Assembly (NCBI RefSeq): GCF_041260665.1
Contig: NZ_JBGCCT010000021.1
Location: forward strand, 1 to 64,000
Length of the DNA stretch: 64,000 nucleotides
Source: Catenulispora sp. GP43
GTDB taxonomy: Bacteria; Actinomycetota; Actinomycetes; Streptomycetales; Catenulisporaceae
Direction of reading: 5' to 3'
The position numbers were made by a program, and so were the translations under genes. Below the pieces are notes generated by a model. It ran no database searches and was not told the origin of the DNA. It saw only the letters and a program-made list of their open reading frames with translations. Below, piece by piece: positions 24,285-35,124 of the stretch. Within the stretch, counting starts at the first letter, position 1; the number at the start of each line of letters is the position of its first letter.

Positions 24285-24764
24285 TCAGCCCTCGGAAGCG
24301 ATCTCAGCCTCGACGGCCGGGGCCGGGGTCTCCACCGGAGCCTCGGTCGCCGGGGTCTCGTCGGCCTTCTTCTCGGCCTTGTCGGCCTTCTTCTTCGGCG
24401 TGGTGGCGCCGGTCTTCGGCTCGTCGGCGGCCTCCTTGGCGGCGGCCTCGAAGACGGCCTTGCGGTCGGCCTTGGGGGCCGCGACCTTCATCGGCGCCGG
24501 GGCGTCCAGGCCCTTGAACTTCTGCCAGTCGCCGGTGACCTTCAGGATGGCCTCGACGGCCTCGGTCGGCTGCGCGCCGACGCCCAGCCAGTACTGCGCG
24601 CGCTCGGAGGTGACCTCGATGTACGAGGGGTCCTCCTTCGGGTGGTACTTCCCGATCTCCTCGATCGCCCGGCCGTCGCGCTTGGTGCGGGCGTCGGCCA
24701 CGATGATCCGGTACTGCGGGTTCCGGATCTTGCCCATGCGCTTGAGCTTGATCTTGACTGCCAC
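24285..24764 (-). CDS. rpsP: 30S ribosomal protein S16
   Basis: 159 aa from a GTG ([24 protein letters not shown] start) with GGAG 11 nt before it. S16 proper ends near residue 100. The rest is an Ala/Lys/Glu/Thr-rich tail ([17 protein letters not shown]), longer than that of E. coli S16 (82 aa) and a little longer than in Streptomyces. First gene of rpsP-khpA-rimM-trmD-rplS. The 239 bp between ffh and rpsP must hold its promoter, but no clear hexamers were identified. Confidence 0.95.
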   Translation of the reverse strand: MAVKIKLKRMGKIRNPQYRIIVADARTKRDGRAIEEIGKYHPKEDPSYIEVTSERAQYWLGVGAQPTEAVEAILKVTGDWQKFKGLDAPAPMKVAAPKADRKAVFEAAAKEAADEPKTGATTPKKKADKAEKKADETPATEAPVETPAPAVEAEIASEG

Positions 24765-25003
24765 GGTGTGGTGTCTCCTGCTTTGGTTGACTGCGGGTGG
24801 TGCCGCCGCGCCGCCACGTGGGGACATGGCATCGGCAGCAGCCGGATGGACTCGGCGTTGCGCAGGAGAGAGGGCCATGCGCGACCGGTACAAGCTTCCA
24901 TTGTGCCAGAACGTTCCGGCTGGTTGGGACGCCCCCGGCGCCGAGGAGCACCGGGGAGTCCCGAGGCGGCGTCGCCGAGCGTGCCGGCCCCACCGCGAGG
25001 CGG

Positions 25004-26560
25004 TTACTGCGGCGGGAGCAGGTTCTTGAACTCGTCCGGCAGCTCGAACTGGCCGCCGCCGGCGTCGCCGCCGAACGGAGAGCCGTTGCCGTCCTTGCGG
25101 GCCTGCCGCGCGGCCTCCTCGGCCTTGGCCTTGGCGGGGTTGCCCGAGCGCGAGCGGCCCTTGGACTTGGACCGCTGGTCGGCGGCCTTGGCCTTGGCCG
25201 ACTTGCGCTTGGTGCCGCCCAGGCCGCCGGCCCCGGGCAGGCCCGGCATGCCGGGCATCCCGCCCTTGGCCATCTGCGACATCATCTTCTTGGCCTCGAG
25301 GAAGCGGTCGATGAGGTTGTTGACCTCCTGGACCGTGGTGCCCGAGCCCCGGGCGATGCGCTGCCGGCGGGAGCCGTTGATGATCTTGACGTCCTCGCGC
25401 TCGCCGGGGGTCATCGACTTGATGATGGCCGCGATCCGGTCGACGTCCTTGTCGTCGATCTCGTTCAGCTGCTGCTTGATGTCCCCGACACCCGGGAGCA
25501 TGCCGAGCAGCTTCTTCATGGAGCCGAGCTTCTTCAGCTGCTCCATCTGCTTCAGGAAGTCGTCGAGGGTGAACTCGTTGCGGGCCAGCTTGTTGGCCAT
25601 CGCCTCGGCCTCGCGGGCGTCGAACGCCTGCTCGGCCTTCTCGATCAGGGTGAGCATGTCGCCCATGTCGAGGATGCGGCCGGCCATCCGCTCGGGGTGG
25701 AAGACGTCGAACTCGTCGAGCTTCTCCCCGGAGGAGGCGAACATCACCGGCTTGCCGGTGACCTGGCGCACCGACAGGGCGGCACCGCCGCGGGCGTCGC
25801 CGTCGAGCTTGGTCAGCACCACGCCGTCGAACCCGACGCCGTCCATGAAGGCCTGCGCGGTGGTCACCGCGTCCTGACCGATCATGGCGTCGACCACGAA
25901 CAGGACCTCGTCGGGCCGGACCGCGTCGCGGATGTCGGCGGCCTGCTTCATCAGGTCGGCGTCGATGCCCAGCCGGCCCGCGGTGTCGACGATGACCACG
26001 TCGTGCAGCTTGGCCTTGGCGAACTCGATCGAGTCCTGCGCGACCTTCACCGGGTTCCCGACGCCGTTGCCGGGCTCGGGGGCGAAGACCGGCACGCCGG
26101 CGCGCTCGCCGACCACCTGGAGCTGGGTGACCGCGTTCGGCCGCTGCAGGTCCGCGGCGACCAGGATCGGGGTGTGGCCCTGGTCCTTCACCCAGCGGGC
26201 CAGCTTGCCGGCCAGCGTGGTCTTGCCGGCGCCCTGGAGGCCGGCGAGCATGATCACCGTCGGCGGGTTCTTGGCGAAGCGCAGCCGCCGGGTCTCACCG
26301 CCCAGGATGGCGATGAGCTCCTCGTTGACGATCTTGACGATCTGCTGCGCCGGGTTCAGCGCCTTGGAGACCTCGGCACCCTCGGCCCGTTCCCGGACCG
26401 CGGCGATGAACGGGCGTACGGCCTGCAGCGAGACGTCGGCCTCGAGCAGCGCCTGCCGGATCGCGCGCAGCGTGTCGTCGATGTCCTGCTGCGAGAGCCG
26501 ACCCTTGCCGCGCAGGTTCTTGAACGTCGTGGCCAAACGATCGGAGAGCGTGTCGAACAC
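25004..26560 (-). CDS. ffh: Signal recognition particle protein Ffh
   Basis: 518 aa. SRP54 GTPase that targets nascent membrane and secreted proteins to FtsY/SecYEG. N domain (1-~95), G domain with [15 protein letters not shown] (about 109-123), DTAGRLGID and [13 protein letters not shown], then the Met-rich M domain with [13 protein letters not shown] and [14 protein letters not shown] for 4.5S RNA. A basic Lys/Ala/Gly tail of ~70 residues ends the protein. GTG start with AAGGA before it. Divergent from the exonuclease gene. No SRP RNA gene is seen nearby. Confidence 0.96.
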   Translation of the reverse strand: MFDTLSDRLATTFKNLRGKGRLSQQDIDDTLRAIRQALLEADVSLQAVRPFIAAVRERAEGAEVSKALNPAQQIVKIVNEELIAILGGETRRLRFAKNPPTVIMLAGLQGAGKTTLAGKLARWVKDQGHTPILVAADLQRPNAVTQLQVVGERAGVPVFAPEPGNGVGNPVKVAQDSIEFAKAKLHDVVIVDTAGRLGIDADLMKQAADIRDAVRPDEVLFVVDAMIGQDAVTTAQAFMDGVGFDGVVLTKLDGDARGGAALSVRQVTGKPVMFASSGEKLDEFDVFHPERMAGRILDMGDMLTLIEKAEQAFDAREAEAMANKLARNEFTLDDFLKQMEQLKKLGSMKKLLGMLPGVGDIKQQLNEIDDKDVDRIAAIIKSMTPGEREDVKIINGSRRQRIARGSGTTVQEVNNLIDRFLEAKKMMSQMAKGGMPGMPGLPGAGGLGGTKRKSAKAKAADQRSKSKGRSRSGNPAKAKAEEAARQARKDGNGSPFGGDAGGGQFELPDEFKNLLPPQ

Positions 26561-26682
26561 GTCGTAGTCATCCTTCGCGCGGAAATCAACAGATCGGGCG
26601 GATTAGAAAAACCGCCGTAGTCCACCAGAGTAGCCGCTGACGTCGCCCAACCCGAGTCTGGCCATGTTTGTCAGAACGGTGC

Positions 26683-26696
26683 GCCACCATGGTGGC
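26683..26696 (+). promoter_or_regulatory. 14-bp palindrome upstream of exonuclease gene
   Basis: GCCACCATGGTGGC is a perfect palindrome, extended by TG/CA on the outside with one mismatched pair. It lies 26 bp before the exonuclease GTG in the ffh divergent region. Probably an operator; the binding protein is unknown. Confidence 0.5.
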
Positions 26697-26722
26697 AACA
26701 CGAGGTGAGGGAGAACAACACA

Positions 26723-27619
26723 GTGACTCTGGTCAACAAGTACGCGGGGACGTGCGCCGCGTGCAAGGGTCGGGTGGAAGCCGAGGCCGGTACGCGCGCC
26801 AACGTGGACGGTGCGTGGCTGACCTATCACCATGAGTGCGCCCCGGCCTGGGAGCCCCGGCCCGCCGGCCAGAGCGGCCGGAGCGAGGCCCCGGCCGTCG
26901 TCCCGCCGCAGCGCGGGTCGCACGACGGCTGGCACCGCCGCCGGCTGGCCGGCTTCGACACCGAGACCACCGGCCGCGACCCGAGGACCGTGCGCATCGT
27001 CTCGGCGGCCATCGTCACCTCCGACGGCGCCGAGAAGACCTTCCTCATCGACCCCGGCGTGGAGATCCCCGCCGAGGCCACCGCGATCCACGGCATCACC
27101 ACCGCCCACGCCCGCGAGCACGGCACGGAGCCGCGCCGCACGCTCGACGAGATCGCCGACGCGCTGGCCACCGAGCTGCGCGCCGGCACCCCGCTGGTGG
27201 TGTTCAACGCCCCCTACGACCTGACGCTGCTGGAGGCCGAGCTGGCCCGCAACGGCCTGACCCCGCTGGCCTCCCGCGCCCCGGTGGCCCCGGTGATCGA
27301 CCCGCTGGTCATCGACCGGCAGATGGACAAGTTCCGCAAGGGCGCGCGCACGCTGGAGGCGCAGTGCCAGTTCTACGGCGTGACCATCACCCACGCCCAC
27401 GACGCGGCGGCCGACGCGCTGGCCGCGATGAACCTGGCACAGGTGATCGGCGCCAGCTACCCGGCGGTGGGGACGCTGGACGCGGTGCGGCTGCACGAGG
27501 CGCAGGCGCGCTGGAAGGCCGAGCAGGAGGCGGACCGGGCGGCGTTCCGCGAGCGGCGCGGGGAGAAGTCGTACGCCGAGCCGGAGTGGCCGACCCGGCC
27601 GCTGGCCACCTCGGCGTGA
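26723..27619 (+). CDS. DnaQ-family 3'-5' exonuclease with N-terminal zinc-binding motif
   Basis: 298 aa from the GTG at 26723 (GAGGGAG before it); a GTG six codons earlier is also possible. Residues 1-40 hold CAAC (Cys11, Cys14) and HHEC (His36/37, Cys39), a likely zinc site. Residues ~80-250 form an RNase T/DnaQ domain with FDTETTG (ExoI Asp/Glu), NAPYD (ExoII Asp) and HAHDAAADALA (ExoIII His, Asp). It is a stand-alone exonuclease, not a polymerase subunit; repair or RNA turnover are both possible. The C-terminal ~45 residues are charged and helical. Confidence 0.88.
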   Translation: MTLVNKYAGTCAACKGRVEAEAGTRANVDGAWLTYHHECAPAWEPRPAGQSGRSEAPAVVPPQRGSHDGWHRRRLAGFDTETTGRDPRTVRIVSAAIVTSDGAEKTFLIDPGVEIPAEATAIHGITTAHAREHGTEPRRTLDEIADALATELRAGTPLVVFNAPYDLTLLEAELARNGLTPLASRAPVAPVIDPLVIDRQMDKFRKGARTLEAQCQFYGVTITHAHDAAADALAAMNLAQVIGASYPAVGTLDAVRLHEAQARWKAEQEADRAAFRERRGEKSYAEPEWPTRPLATSA

Positions 27620-27651
27620 CACAGAACACACCCCCACAGCAGTAGAGGCAA

Positions 27652-27845
<194 letters not shown>

Positions 27846-28127
27846 CTGTCGTCTAAACAGGCCACTGACATTCGCCGCATAGCGCCGCCGCGATCCCGGC
27901 CGGCCGCGCCGCCGAGCCGGCGAAATGCCGGACCAGCAGGCACTCTTACAGCACTTTCGCGCTTTGCACCCGTGATCCCGATCGATGATGCCGACAACAC
28001 GTCGGAAAGAACCACGCGATCGACCCAGTCCGAACCAGGACAGCCCGGACTGAATCAGGACCACTAAACGCCTGGCGAAGTAAAATCCTGGTATAGCGTC
28101 CTGGGCCGATCCCTTTTGTCGTTCGGG
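27846..28127. other. Intergenic upstream of the riboswitch
   Basis: About 280 bp with lower G+C than its surroundings and no credible gene. It should contain the promoter of the NlpC/P60 gene. TATAGC at 28092-28097 is a possible -10, but no matching -35 is evident. Nothing else recognised. Confidence 0.4.
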
Positions 28128-28407
28128 GTCTCGCTAGGGTTACGGCCGGACCCCCGTAACCACGCCGCCCAACCTGGACGGTGGCGGGAGTTCACGCCGA
28201 ATCCGGCGAAGCGCGACCCGCCGTTTCCACGGACTCCCACACGGTCCGAGGGCGGAGCGCCGATCTGGAACCGGGGACCCACAAGTCCCACCGGCCCGCA
28301 TGCACTGGGGCCAAGGGGTGAATCGGTCCGCTGCGTACCCCCGCGCGGCGGCCTGCAGGGCACGCTTCTCAGCCCGAACCCGACAGCTAACCCGGTAGGC
28401 GGCAGGG
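28128..28407 (+). promoter_or_regulatory. c-di-AMP riboswitch (ydaO/yuaA class)
   Basis: The leader carries the conserved blocks of the ydaO class in order: CTAGGGTTACGG near 28134, GGAACCGGGGACCC (28267-28280), GGGGTGAATCGG (28315-28326) and CGAACCCGACAGCTAACC (28376-28393) followed by GGTAGGC. The same class controls resuscitation-promoting and NlpC/P60 cell-wall hydrolase genes in Streptomyces. c-di-AMP binding normally turns expression off. The hydrolase start codon follows 20 bp after the aptamer. Boundaries are approximate. Confidence 0.85.
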
Positions 28408-28427
28408 AGAGAAGGAGAGTCGCCCTA

Positions 28428-29474
28428 GTGGCGTCCCACAAAACCGTGACCACTCACCGCGCGTCCAAGAAGACGATCACCGCCCCCCGTACCGCGGTGA
28501 CGCTGGCGACCGCCACGGTCGGTTCCATCGCCCTGGTTCCGGGTCTGGCCCACGCCGACCCGACGCCGAACCTGAACGATGTCAAGAACCAGGTCAACAA
28601 CCTCCACCAGCAGGCCGAGCAGGCCTCGGAGGCGTACGACCAGGCGGCCACCAACCTGGCCGCGCTGCAGAACAAGGTCAACCAGATCCAGGCCCGCATC
28701 ACCGCGGAGCAGTCGCAGCTGACCAACGCGCAGTCCTCGCTGGGCAGCCTGGCCGCCGCGCAGTACCGCGCCGGCGGCGTGGACGACTCGCTGCAGCTGA
28801 TGCTGTCGGCCTCCCCGGACAACTTCCTCCAGCAGGCCACCGCGAACTCCGAGGTGTCCACCCGCTCTGCCGCCTCGATGCAGACCGCGCAGGAGATCAA
28901 GCGCCAGCTGGACCAGGACAAGACCGAGGCCTCCTCGGACCTTCAGCAGCTGCAGAAGACCCGCGACGAGATGGCCCAGAACAAGACCGACATCGACGCC
29001 AAGGAAAAGCAGGCGCAGGCCCTGCTGGACTCGCTGACGCCGACCCAGCGCACCGAGTACCAGCAGCAGCAGACGCAGGCCAACCAGCAGAACGTCAAGA
29101 CGCCGGCCAACCTGCCGCCGGCGCCGAACGCCCGCGCCGGGATAGCGGTCGCGTTCGCCAAGGCGCAGCTCGGCAAGCCCTACGTCTACGGCGCCGACGG
29201 CCCGAGCAGCTTCGACTGCTCCGGCCTGACGATGGCCGCCTGGGGCGCCGCCGGGGTGTCGATGTCGCACTCCTCCTCGGCGCAGGCCTATGAGTTCCCC
29301 CAGGTCAGCGAGGCCAACATCGCCGTCGGCGACCTGGTCATCTACTACGGGAGCCTGCACCACGTCGGGATATACGTCGGCAACGGCATGATCATCCACG
29401 CCGCGATGCCGGGCACGGTGATCCAGTACGCCCCGCTCCACTCGATGCCTGTGGCGATGATCGTGCGGCCGTAG
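28428..29474 (+). CDS. Secreted NlpC/P60 peptidoglycan endopeptidase
   Basis: 348 aa from a GTG with GAAGGAG before it. Signal peptide to about residue 43 (LVPGLAHA), then a long coiled coil (~48-215, Gln/Ala/Leu heptads) and the NlpC/P60 domain (~235-348). The catalytic Cys264 is in SSFDCSGLT, His312 in LHHVGIYVG and His324 in IIHAA. It cuts stem peptides, probably between D-Glu and the diamino acid as in RipA/CwlO-like enzymes. The coiled coil resembles the inhibitory or FtsX-binding arm of RipC/PcsB proteins. Controlled by the upstream riboswitch. Confidence 0.93.
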   Translation: MASHKTVTTHRASKKTITAPRTAVTLATATVGSIALVPGLAHADPTPNLNDVKNQVNNLHQQAEQASEAYDQAATNLAALQNKVNQIQARITAEQSQLTNAQSSLGSLAAAQYRAGGVDDSLQLMLSASPDNFLQQATANSEVSTRSAASMQTAQEIKRQLDQDKTEASSDLQQLQKTRDEMAQNKTDIDAKEKQAQALLDSLTPTQRTEYQQQQTQANQQNVKTPANLPPAPNARAGIAVAFAKAQLGKPYVYGADGPSSFDCSGLTMAAWGAAGVSMSHSSSAQAYEFPQVSEANIAVGDLVIYYGSLHHVGIYVGNGMIIHAAMPGTVIQYAPLHSMPVAMIVRP

Positions 29475-29495
29475 TATCGTGCCGAGCCAGCCGCG

Positions 29496-29520
29496 GGGCG
29501 CCGACGTCACGTCGGCGCCC
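29496..29520 (+). terminator. Terminator after NlpC/P60 gene
   Basis: GGGCGCCGACGT and ACGTCGGCGCCC form a perfect 12-bp inverted repeat around one base, 21 bp after the stop, followed by TTCG. Confidence 0.8.
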
Positions 29521-29543
29521 TTCGACGTTGTCAGGGGGACGGA

Positions 29544-30503
29544 ATGTCAGAGTACGAAATCGGCCGGGAGGCCGAGGAGTTCCAGGAGCCGGCGACCGCC
29601 GGGGAGCAGGCCCGGGAATCGGCCGACGAGCGGGCGGACGAGCCGGCTGAGGTAGCGGCCGAGGCACTGGTCGAGGAGCCGGCCGACGAGCCGGTCGAGG
29701 AATACACCGAGCCCTACGCCGACCCGCAGGAGTGGATCAGCGAACTGGTCGCCAAGCTGGAACGCGCCGAGCAGGGCATCGGCTCCGGGCCGCGCGACGC
29801 GCTGATGGCGCGGATCAAGCTGGCGCAGGCCTATTCGGAGCTGGGCGACTCGGTGCAGGCCGCGCCGCTGGCGGTGGCGAACGTGGCGCAGGCCAGGCGG
29901 CTGTTCCCGTCGAGCGAGGGGATGCTGCGGCAGCTGCGGGAGTTCCGGGACGCGGCGTGCGAGGCCGCGGGCTGGACGGCCGCGATGATGCGGGAGTCGG
30001 ACGAGGATCTGGACGCCGAGGAGCCGAGCGAGTTGGTGGCGCGGCCGGACGCGGTGCAGGCCGCCGCGCAGGCCGAGGCCGCCGAGGCCGCAGAAGCCGC
30101 CGAAGCCACAGAAACCCCGGACGACATCACGGCGGAGTACGAGATGCCGGCGCGGGAGAGTCAGACCACTGAGCCCGAGTCGGCCGGGGCGGTGATCCAC
30201 GAGTTCGTACGCCGGGCTCCTGAACCGGACGCGCTGCAGTGGGCCGCCGAGGTGCAGGCCGCGCTCACGCAGCCGGCCGAGCTCGCGATCCCGACGCCGC
30301 CGGAACCGGAGTACGCCGAGGAGGTCGAGCCCGCGCTGGCCTCGGCGGACCTGGCGGATCTGAGCGACCTGGCGGATCTGGCGGCGATCGAGGAGATCAT
30401 CAAGCTGCGGTACGAGTTGCGCGAGGCGCACCGGACCATCGAGCGGCTGCGGCATGTGAACCGGAAGCTGCGCGAGGCGCTGGAGTTCGACGAGGCCCCC
30501 TAG
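29544..30503 (+). CDS. Acidic coiled-coil protein of unknown function
   Basis: 319 aa, very acidic, no signal peptide or membrane segment. Residues 1-55 are Glu/Ala-rich. The block at ~60-125 (PQEWISELVAKLERAE, then AQAYSELGDSVQAAPLAVANVAQARRLFP) looks like a pair of TPR-like helices. A Glu/Ala linker has EAAEAAEAAEAT repeats, and the C-terminus (~275-315, ADLADLSDLADLA then IKLRYELREAHRTIERLRH) is a coiled coil. GGGGGACGGA precedes the ATG. Not recognised; a scaffold or adaptor is only a guess. It stands alone between two terminated units. Confidence 0.72.
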   Translation: MSEYEIGREAEEFQEPATAGEQARESADERADEPAEVAAEALVEEPADEPVEEYTEPYADPQEWISELVAKLERAEQGIGSGPRDALMARIKLAQAYSELGDSVQAAPLAVANVAQARRLFPSSEGMLRQLREFRDAACEAAGWTAAMMRESDEDLDAEEPSELVARPDAVQAAAQAEAAEAAEAAEATETPDDITAEYEMPARESQTTEPESAGAVIHEFVRRAPEPDALQWAAEVQAALTQPAELAIPTPPEPEYAEEVEPALASADLADLSDLADLAAIEEIIKLRYELREAHRTIERLRHVNRKLREALEFDEAP

Positions 30504-30645
30504 GCAGGGCCGGGCGAGACCGGCAGGGCCCAGACAGGGCCCAGACGGGGCCAAGCGGCTCGCGCGCAGCCGCACCCGAAGCCGCCGCAGCCTCAGCCTC
30601 GCCGACCCCACAGCAGCACCAGCACCGGCACCACCACACAGCCCG

Positions 30646-30676
30646 AAAAAGCGAGAGCCGGGTCCGAAGACCCGGC
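30646..30676 (-). terminator. Intrinsic terminator of guaA, UUCG loop and U-run
   Basis: On the minus strand GCCGGGTC-ttcg-GACCCGGC (30657-30676) is followed by TCTCGC and TTTTT. It lies 22 bp after the guaA stop. The only hairpin here with both a UUCG tetraloop and a T-run. Confidence 0.9.
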
Positions 30677-30698
30677 CCCGGGCGCCACCCTCAGGCGC

Positions 30699-32270
<1,572 letters not shown>

Positions 32271-32337
32271 GATGGGCCAAGTCTATCGGGCGGGGACGAC
32301 CGCTCAGGTCACGCCGGTGATCACGCGCGAGGCACCG

Positions 32338-33723
32338 TCAGCCGCCGACGACCCCCGCCGGCGCCGTGCGCGGCCAGGGCCGCACCGCCTCCAGGTGCGC
32401 CGCGAGCCCCAGCAGCAGCGCCTCCCGCCCCGGACGCGCGGCGAACTGCACGCCGATCGGCAGCCCGCAGCTGTGCGTCGCGGCCGGGACGTTCATCGCC
32501 GGCCATCCGGCCAGGTTCCACGGCGGGCACAGCCCGGCGTAGGAGGTGTTCGCCACAAAGGTGGACAGCAGCCCGCGCCGGCCCCATCGAAGCGCTTCCG
32601 GCGGCGGCCTGAGCAAGGTCGGGGTCAGCACCACGTCCGCCTCACCGAGGAACCGGTCGGCGTCGCGGTCCCGCCACTTGCGCCGGGTCCGGGCCCCGGT
32701 CAGCCCGACCTTGGCCAGGGTCCGGCCGGCCGAGGCCATCCGGCGGGTGGCGCGGTCCAGGGCGTGCCGGTCGTACTCCTCGGCGTCCATGGCGGCGGCC
32801 GCGTACCAGGTCTGCACCGCGCCGAAGCCGAGGTACTGCGGGTAGCCGCGGGCTTCGACGATCGTGTGCCCGGCCTCCTCCAGCACCTTGGCCACGCTTT
32901 CGACGGTGTCCTTGTGCTCCCGGTCGACGCGGTAGCCCCGCGAGGTCGGCGCCGTCGACACCGCGATCCGCAGTCCGGCCGGCCGGTTGTCCGGCGCGGC
33001 GGCCAGGGCGGGATCGCCGGCCATCACCGACAGCATCAGGGCCGCGTCCTCGACGGTGGTGGCCAGCGGGCCGTTCTCGGCCAGGCCCCACCAGGAGTCG
33101 CGGCCGAGTCCGGAGGGGACGGTGCCCAAGCCGGGCTTGAAGCCGAACAGGCCGCAGCACGCCGCCGGCCCGCGGATCGAGCCCAGACCGTCGTTGCCGT
33201 GCGCGACCGGCACGAGCCCGGCGGCCACCGCCGCGGCCGCGCCGCCGGAGGAGCCGCCCGGCGTCCGGGTCGGGTCCCAGGGGTTGCGCGCCATGCCCAG
33301 CGCGCTGTCGGTCATCGCGACCAGCGACAGCTCGGGGGTGTGGGTGAGGCCGACCACGACGGCGCCGGCGGCGCGGAGCCGCGCCACCACGGGATGGTCC
33401 TCCGGCTCCGGGGGACGGTCCGCGGTCGCGGCCGTGCCGTGCCGGCACTGCTCGTCGGCGACCGCGACGTTGTCCTTCACCGCGACCGGTACTCCGGCCA
33501 GCGGGAGATCCGCCAAGTCGGGGCGTGCGGCCACCTCGTCGGCCTCGGACAGCGCCGCGTCATGCCGGACTTTGCGGAACGCCCCGATCCGGGGGTCCGC
33601 GGCGGCTATGCGGTCCAGGGCTTCCTGGACGGCACCGCGCACACTGCTCTTTCCCTGACGGACGGCCGCCGCGATCTCGGCGGCCGTCCGCGGTTCCACA
33701 CCGCTTCCGGTCCAGCCAGCCAT
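32338..33723 (-). CDS. Amidase-signature family hydrolase
   Basis: 461 aa from the ATG at 33723. The Ser-cisSer-Lys triad is visible: Lys83 (VAVKDNVAV), Ser158 (TPGGSSGGAAAA) and Ser182 (GLGSIRGPA). Length and architecture fit amidases such as AmiC-type enzymes rather than GatA: there are no gatB/gatC neighbours and the C-terminus (WNLAGWPAMNVPA, GLPIGVQFAAR) is that of general amidases. The natural amide substrate is unknown. Upstream of guaA on the same strand. Confidence 0.88.
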   Translation of the reverse strand: MAGWTGSGVEPRTAAEIAAAVRQGKSSVRGAVQEALDRIAAADPRIGAFRKVRHDAALSEADEVAARPDLADLPLAGVPVAVKDNVAVADEQCRHGTAATADRPPEPEDHPVVARLRAAGAVVVGLTHTPELSLVAMTDSALGMARNPWDPTRTPGGSSGGAAAAVAAGLVPVAHGNDGLGSIRGPAACCGLFGFKPGLGTVPSGLGRDSWWGLAENGPLATTVEDAALMLSVMAGDPALAAAPDNRPAGLRIAVSTAPTSRGYRVDREHKDTVESVAKVLEEAGHTIVEARGYPQYLGFGAVQTWYAAAAMDAEEYDRHALDRATRRMASAGRTLAKVGLTGARTRRKWRDRDADRFLGEADVVLTPTLLRPPPEALRWGRRGLLSTFVANTSYAGLCPPWNLAGWPAMNVPAATHSCGLPIGVQFAARPGREALLLGLAAHLEAVRPWPRTAPAGVVGG

Positions 33724-33819
33724 CCCTGCATCATCGCGCCGTAAGCGGGCGAGGCAAAGAGGACCGTCCACAGTTGCCGGAAGCGGGTCGCACTATCTGT
33801 CGCGCAGCTCCCGCCGGCC

Positions 33820-34059
33820 TCAGCCGAGCAGGTCGTCGAACTCGCCGTCCTTGATCCCGTTGATCATGGCCTCGATCTCGGCCCGGGTGTACAGCAGCGC
33901 CGGGCCCTGCGGGTCGCGGGAGTTCCGCACCGCGACCGAGCCGTCACCCATGCCCGCGAACTCCACGCAGTTGCCCTGCGAGTTGGAGTAGCTGCTCTTG
34001 CGCCACGCGGCGGCGACCTTGGTGGCCGGCATGCCGTTGTAGGCCTCGAACTCGCTCAT
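33820..34059 (-). CDS. DUF397 family protein
   Basis: 79 aa from the ATG at 34059 (AGGGGAAAC before it). The family core WRKSSYSNSQGNCVEFA, VAVRNSRDPQGPALLYTRAEI is complete. Small acidic partner of DUF5753 HTH regulators in actinobacteria; in Streptomyces such pairs affect development and antibiotic output. The matching HTH gene is at 35358 and an anti-sigma-type ATPase lies between. Its upstream region carries the palindrome TGCACGTGCA. Confidence 0.9.
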   Translation of the reverse strand: MSEFEAYNGMPATKVAAAWRKSSYSNSQGNCVEFAGMGDGSVAVRNSRDPQGPALLYTRAEIEAMINGIKDGEFDDLLG

Positions 34060-34475
34060 CTCGTGTTTCCCCTTACATGTACGGTGAGAAGGGTTGATCC
34101 ACTGCACGTGCATCCGCGCGGGAATCAGCATTCGCTGATGCATGGCAGTAAACGGATGCTAGCGGTAGTGCTGGCGCACGCGCAGAGGTTTCGAGTGTGA
34201 AACGTTCAAAGAGCGGGTAAAGGTTCTCCCCGCAGGTTCAAGGCATGCGTTCGGAGTGGGTTCGATACCAGATCGATATACATTCGAGCCCTGCGACCGA
34301 CAACCAATACCCGCTGGTGCCGACCGTAATCGGGGCCGGACCGAAAGTGAGTGCGACCACGGAAAGCGGTTACTGCGTCACGCTTGTGAGCACCCGTCCG
34401 CAACGGTCAGCAACGCGGCTGTAAAGCCGATGGGAATCCTTGTCTGAAGCCTCGTACGAAGACGGGCCCGGGCCT
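34060..34475. other. Intergenic region, lower G+C
   Basis: 416 bp between the DUF397 and ATPase genes. It holds the DUF397 ribosome binding site, the TGCACGTGCA palindrome (34103-34112) and an ATCAGC/GCTGAT hairpin (34124-34139). The remainder (34144-34475) is AT-richer than neighbouring DNA and has no convincing gene on either strand. It could be a decayed gene remnant. Confidence 0.5.
34103..34117 (-). promoter_or_regulatory. TGCACGTGCA operator candidate, DUF397 gene
   Basis: TGCACGTGCATCCGC: a perfect 10-bp palindrome plus a 5-bp flank, 44 bp upstream of the DUF397 ATG. The same 15 bases occur in inverted orientation at 35125-35139 ahead of the ATPase gene. Confidence 0.6.
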
Positions 34476-35054
34476 TCAGCAGGCGAGCTCGAACAGCGCC
34501 CACACGACTTTCCCGGACGGCTCGGCCGCCCCGGGCGCACGGAAACGGCGCCAGCCCCAGTCGTCGGCCAGCGCCTCCACGAGGTACATGCCCCGCCCGG
34601 ACTCGTCCAGGCCCCATAAGCCGTCGGCCGCCCGGGCCGGCGTGGGTGCCACCGGCGAGGCGGCCGAGGGGTCGGCGACGGCGAAGAGCACGCGCTCCAC
34701 GCCCGCTTCGCCGGCTCCGGTGTCACAGGGCTCGTGGACCAGACACAGCGATATCAGGTCGGACTCGTCACTCATCCGTCCCGGGAGCACCGCTTCATAG
34801 GCGTGCACGAGAGCGTTGGTCACGAGTTCGGAGACCACGATGCCCAGATTCTCGAGCAAGGTGGCGAAACGCTCGGGCTGTCCGCGCCAGTCCTCCGCGA
34901 CGTCCCGCACGAAGCGCCGGGCCGCCGAGACCGACTCGGCCCGCGCCGGGAGCACGCAATGCCGCGTCGACACGCTGCGCCCCACGGCCTGGTACCCGAT
35001 GCAAACCGGCAGGTCGGCATGGAGCAGGGAGTAGGCGTAACCAGACGCGACCAT
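34476..35054 (-). CDS. ATP-binding protein, anti-sigma-factor/histidine-kinase-like ATPase
   Basis: 192 aa from the ATG at 35054 (GGGAGACCCG before it). HATPase_c fold of the SpoIIAB/RsbW class: N-box ENLGIVVSELVTNALVHAY (about 84-102) and G2 box DESGRGMYLVEALADDWGW near the C-terminus. There is no sensor, HisKA or membrane domain. In actinobacteria such proteins accompany DUF397/DUF5753 genes and may act as anti-sigma or anti-regulator kinases. It shares an operator-like palindrome with the DUF397 gene. Confidence 0.88.
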   Translation of the reverse strand: MVASGYAYSLLHADLPVCIGYQAVGRSVSTRHCVLPARAESVSAARRFVRDVAEDWRGQPERFATLLENLGIVVSELVTNALVHAYEAVLPGRMSDESDLISLCLVHEPCDTGAGEAGVERVLFAVADPSAASPVAPTPARAADGLWGLDESGRGMYLVEALADDWGWRRFRAPGAAEPSGKVVWALFELAC

Positions 35055-35124
35055 CGGGTCTCCCGTCACGTGCCGGCCGTTTCCTCGGCGGCACATGCAA
35101 TCGCAGCGTTTTCCTATGCATAAG

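Noticed and set aside
29547-30611. 354-codon minus-strand frame opposite the acidic coiled-coil gene
   Set aside because: Arg/Leu-rich antisense composition, while the plus-strand frame has a good ribosome binding site and plausible structure.
34240-34290. GGTTCGATACC resembling a T-loop
   Set aside because: The flanking bases do not pair as a T-stem and no acceptor or anticodon arm exists.
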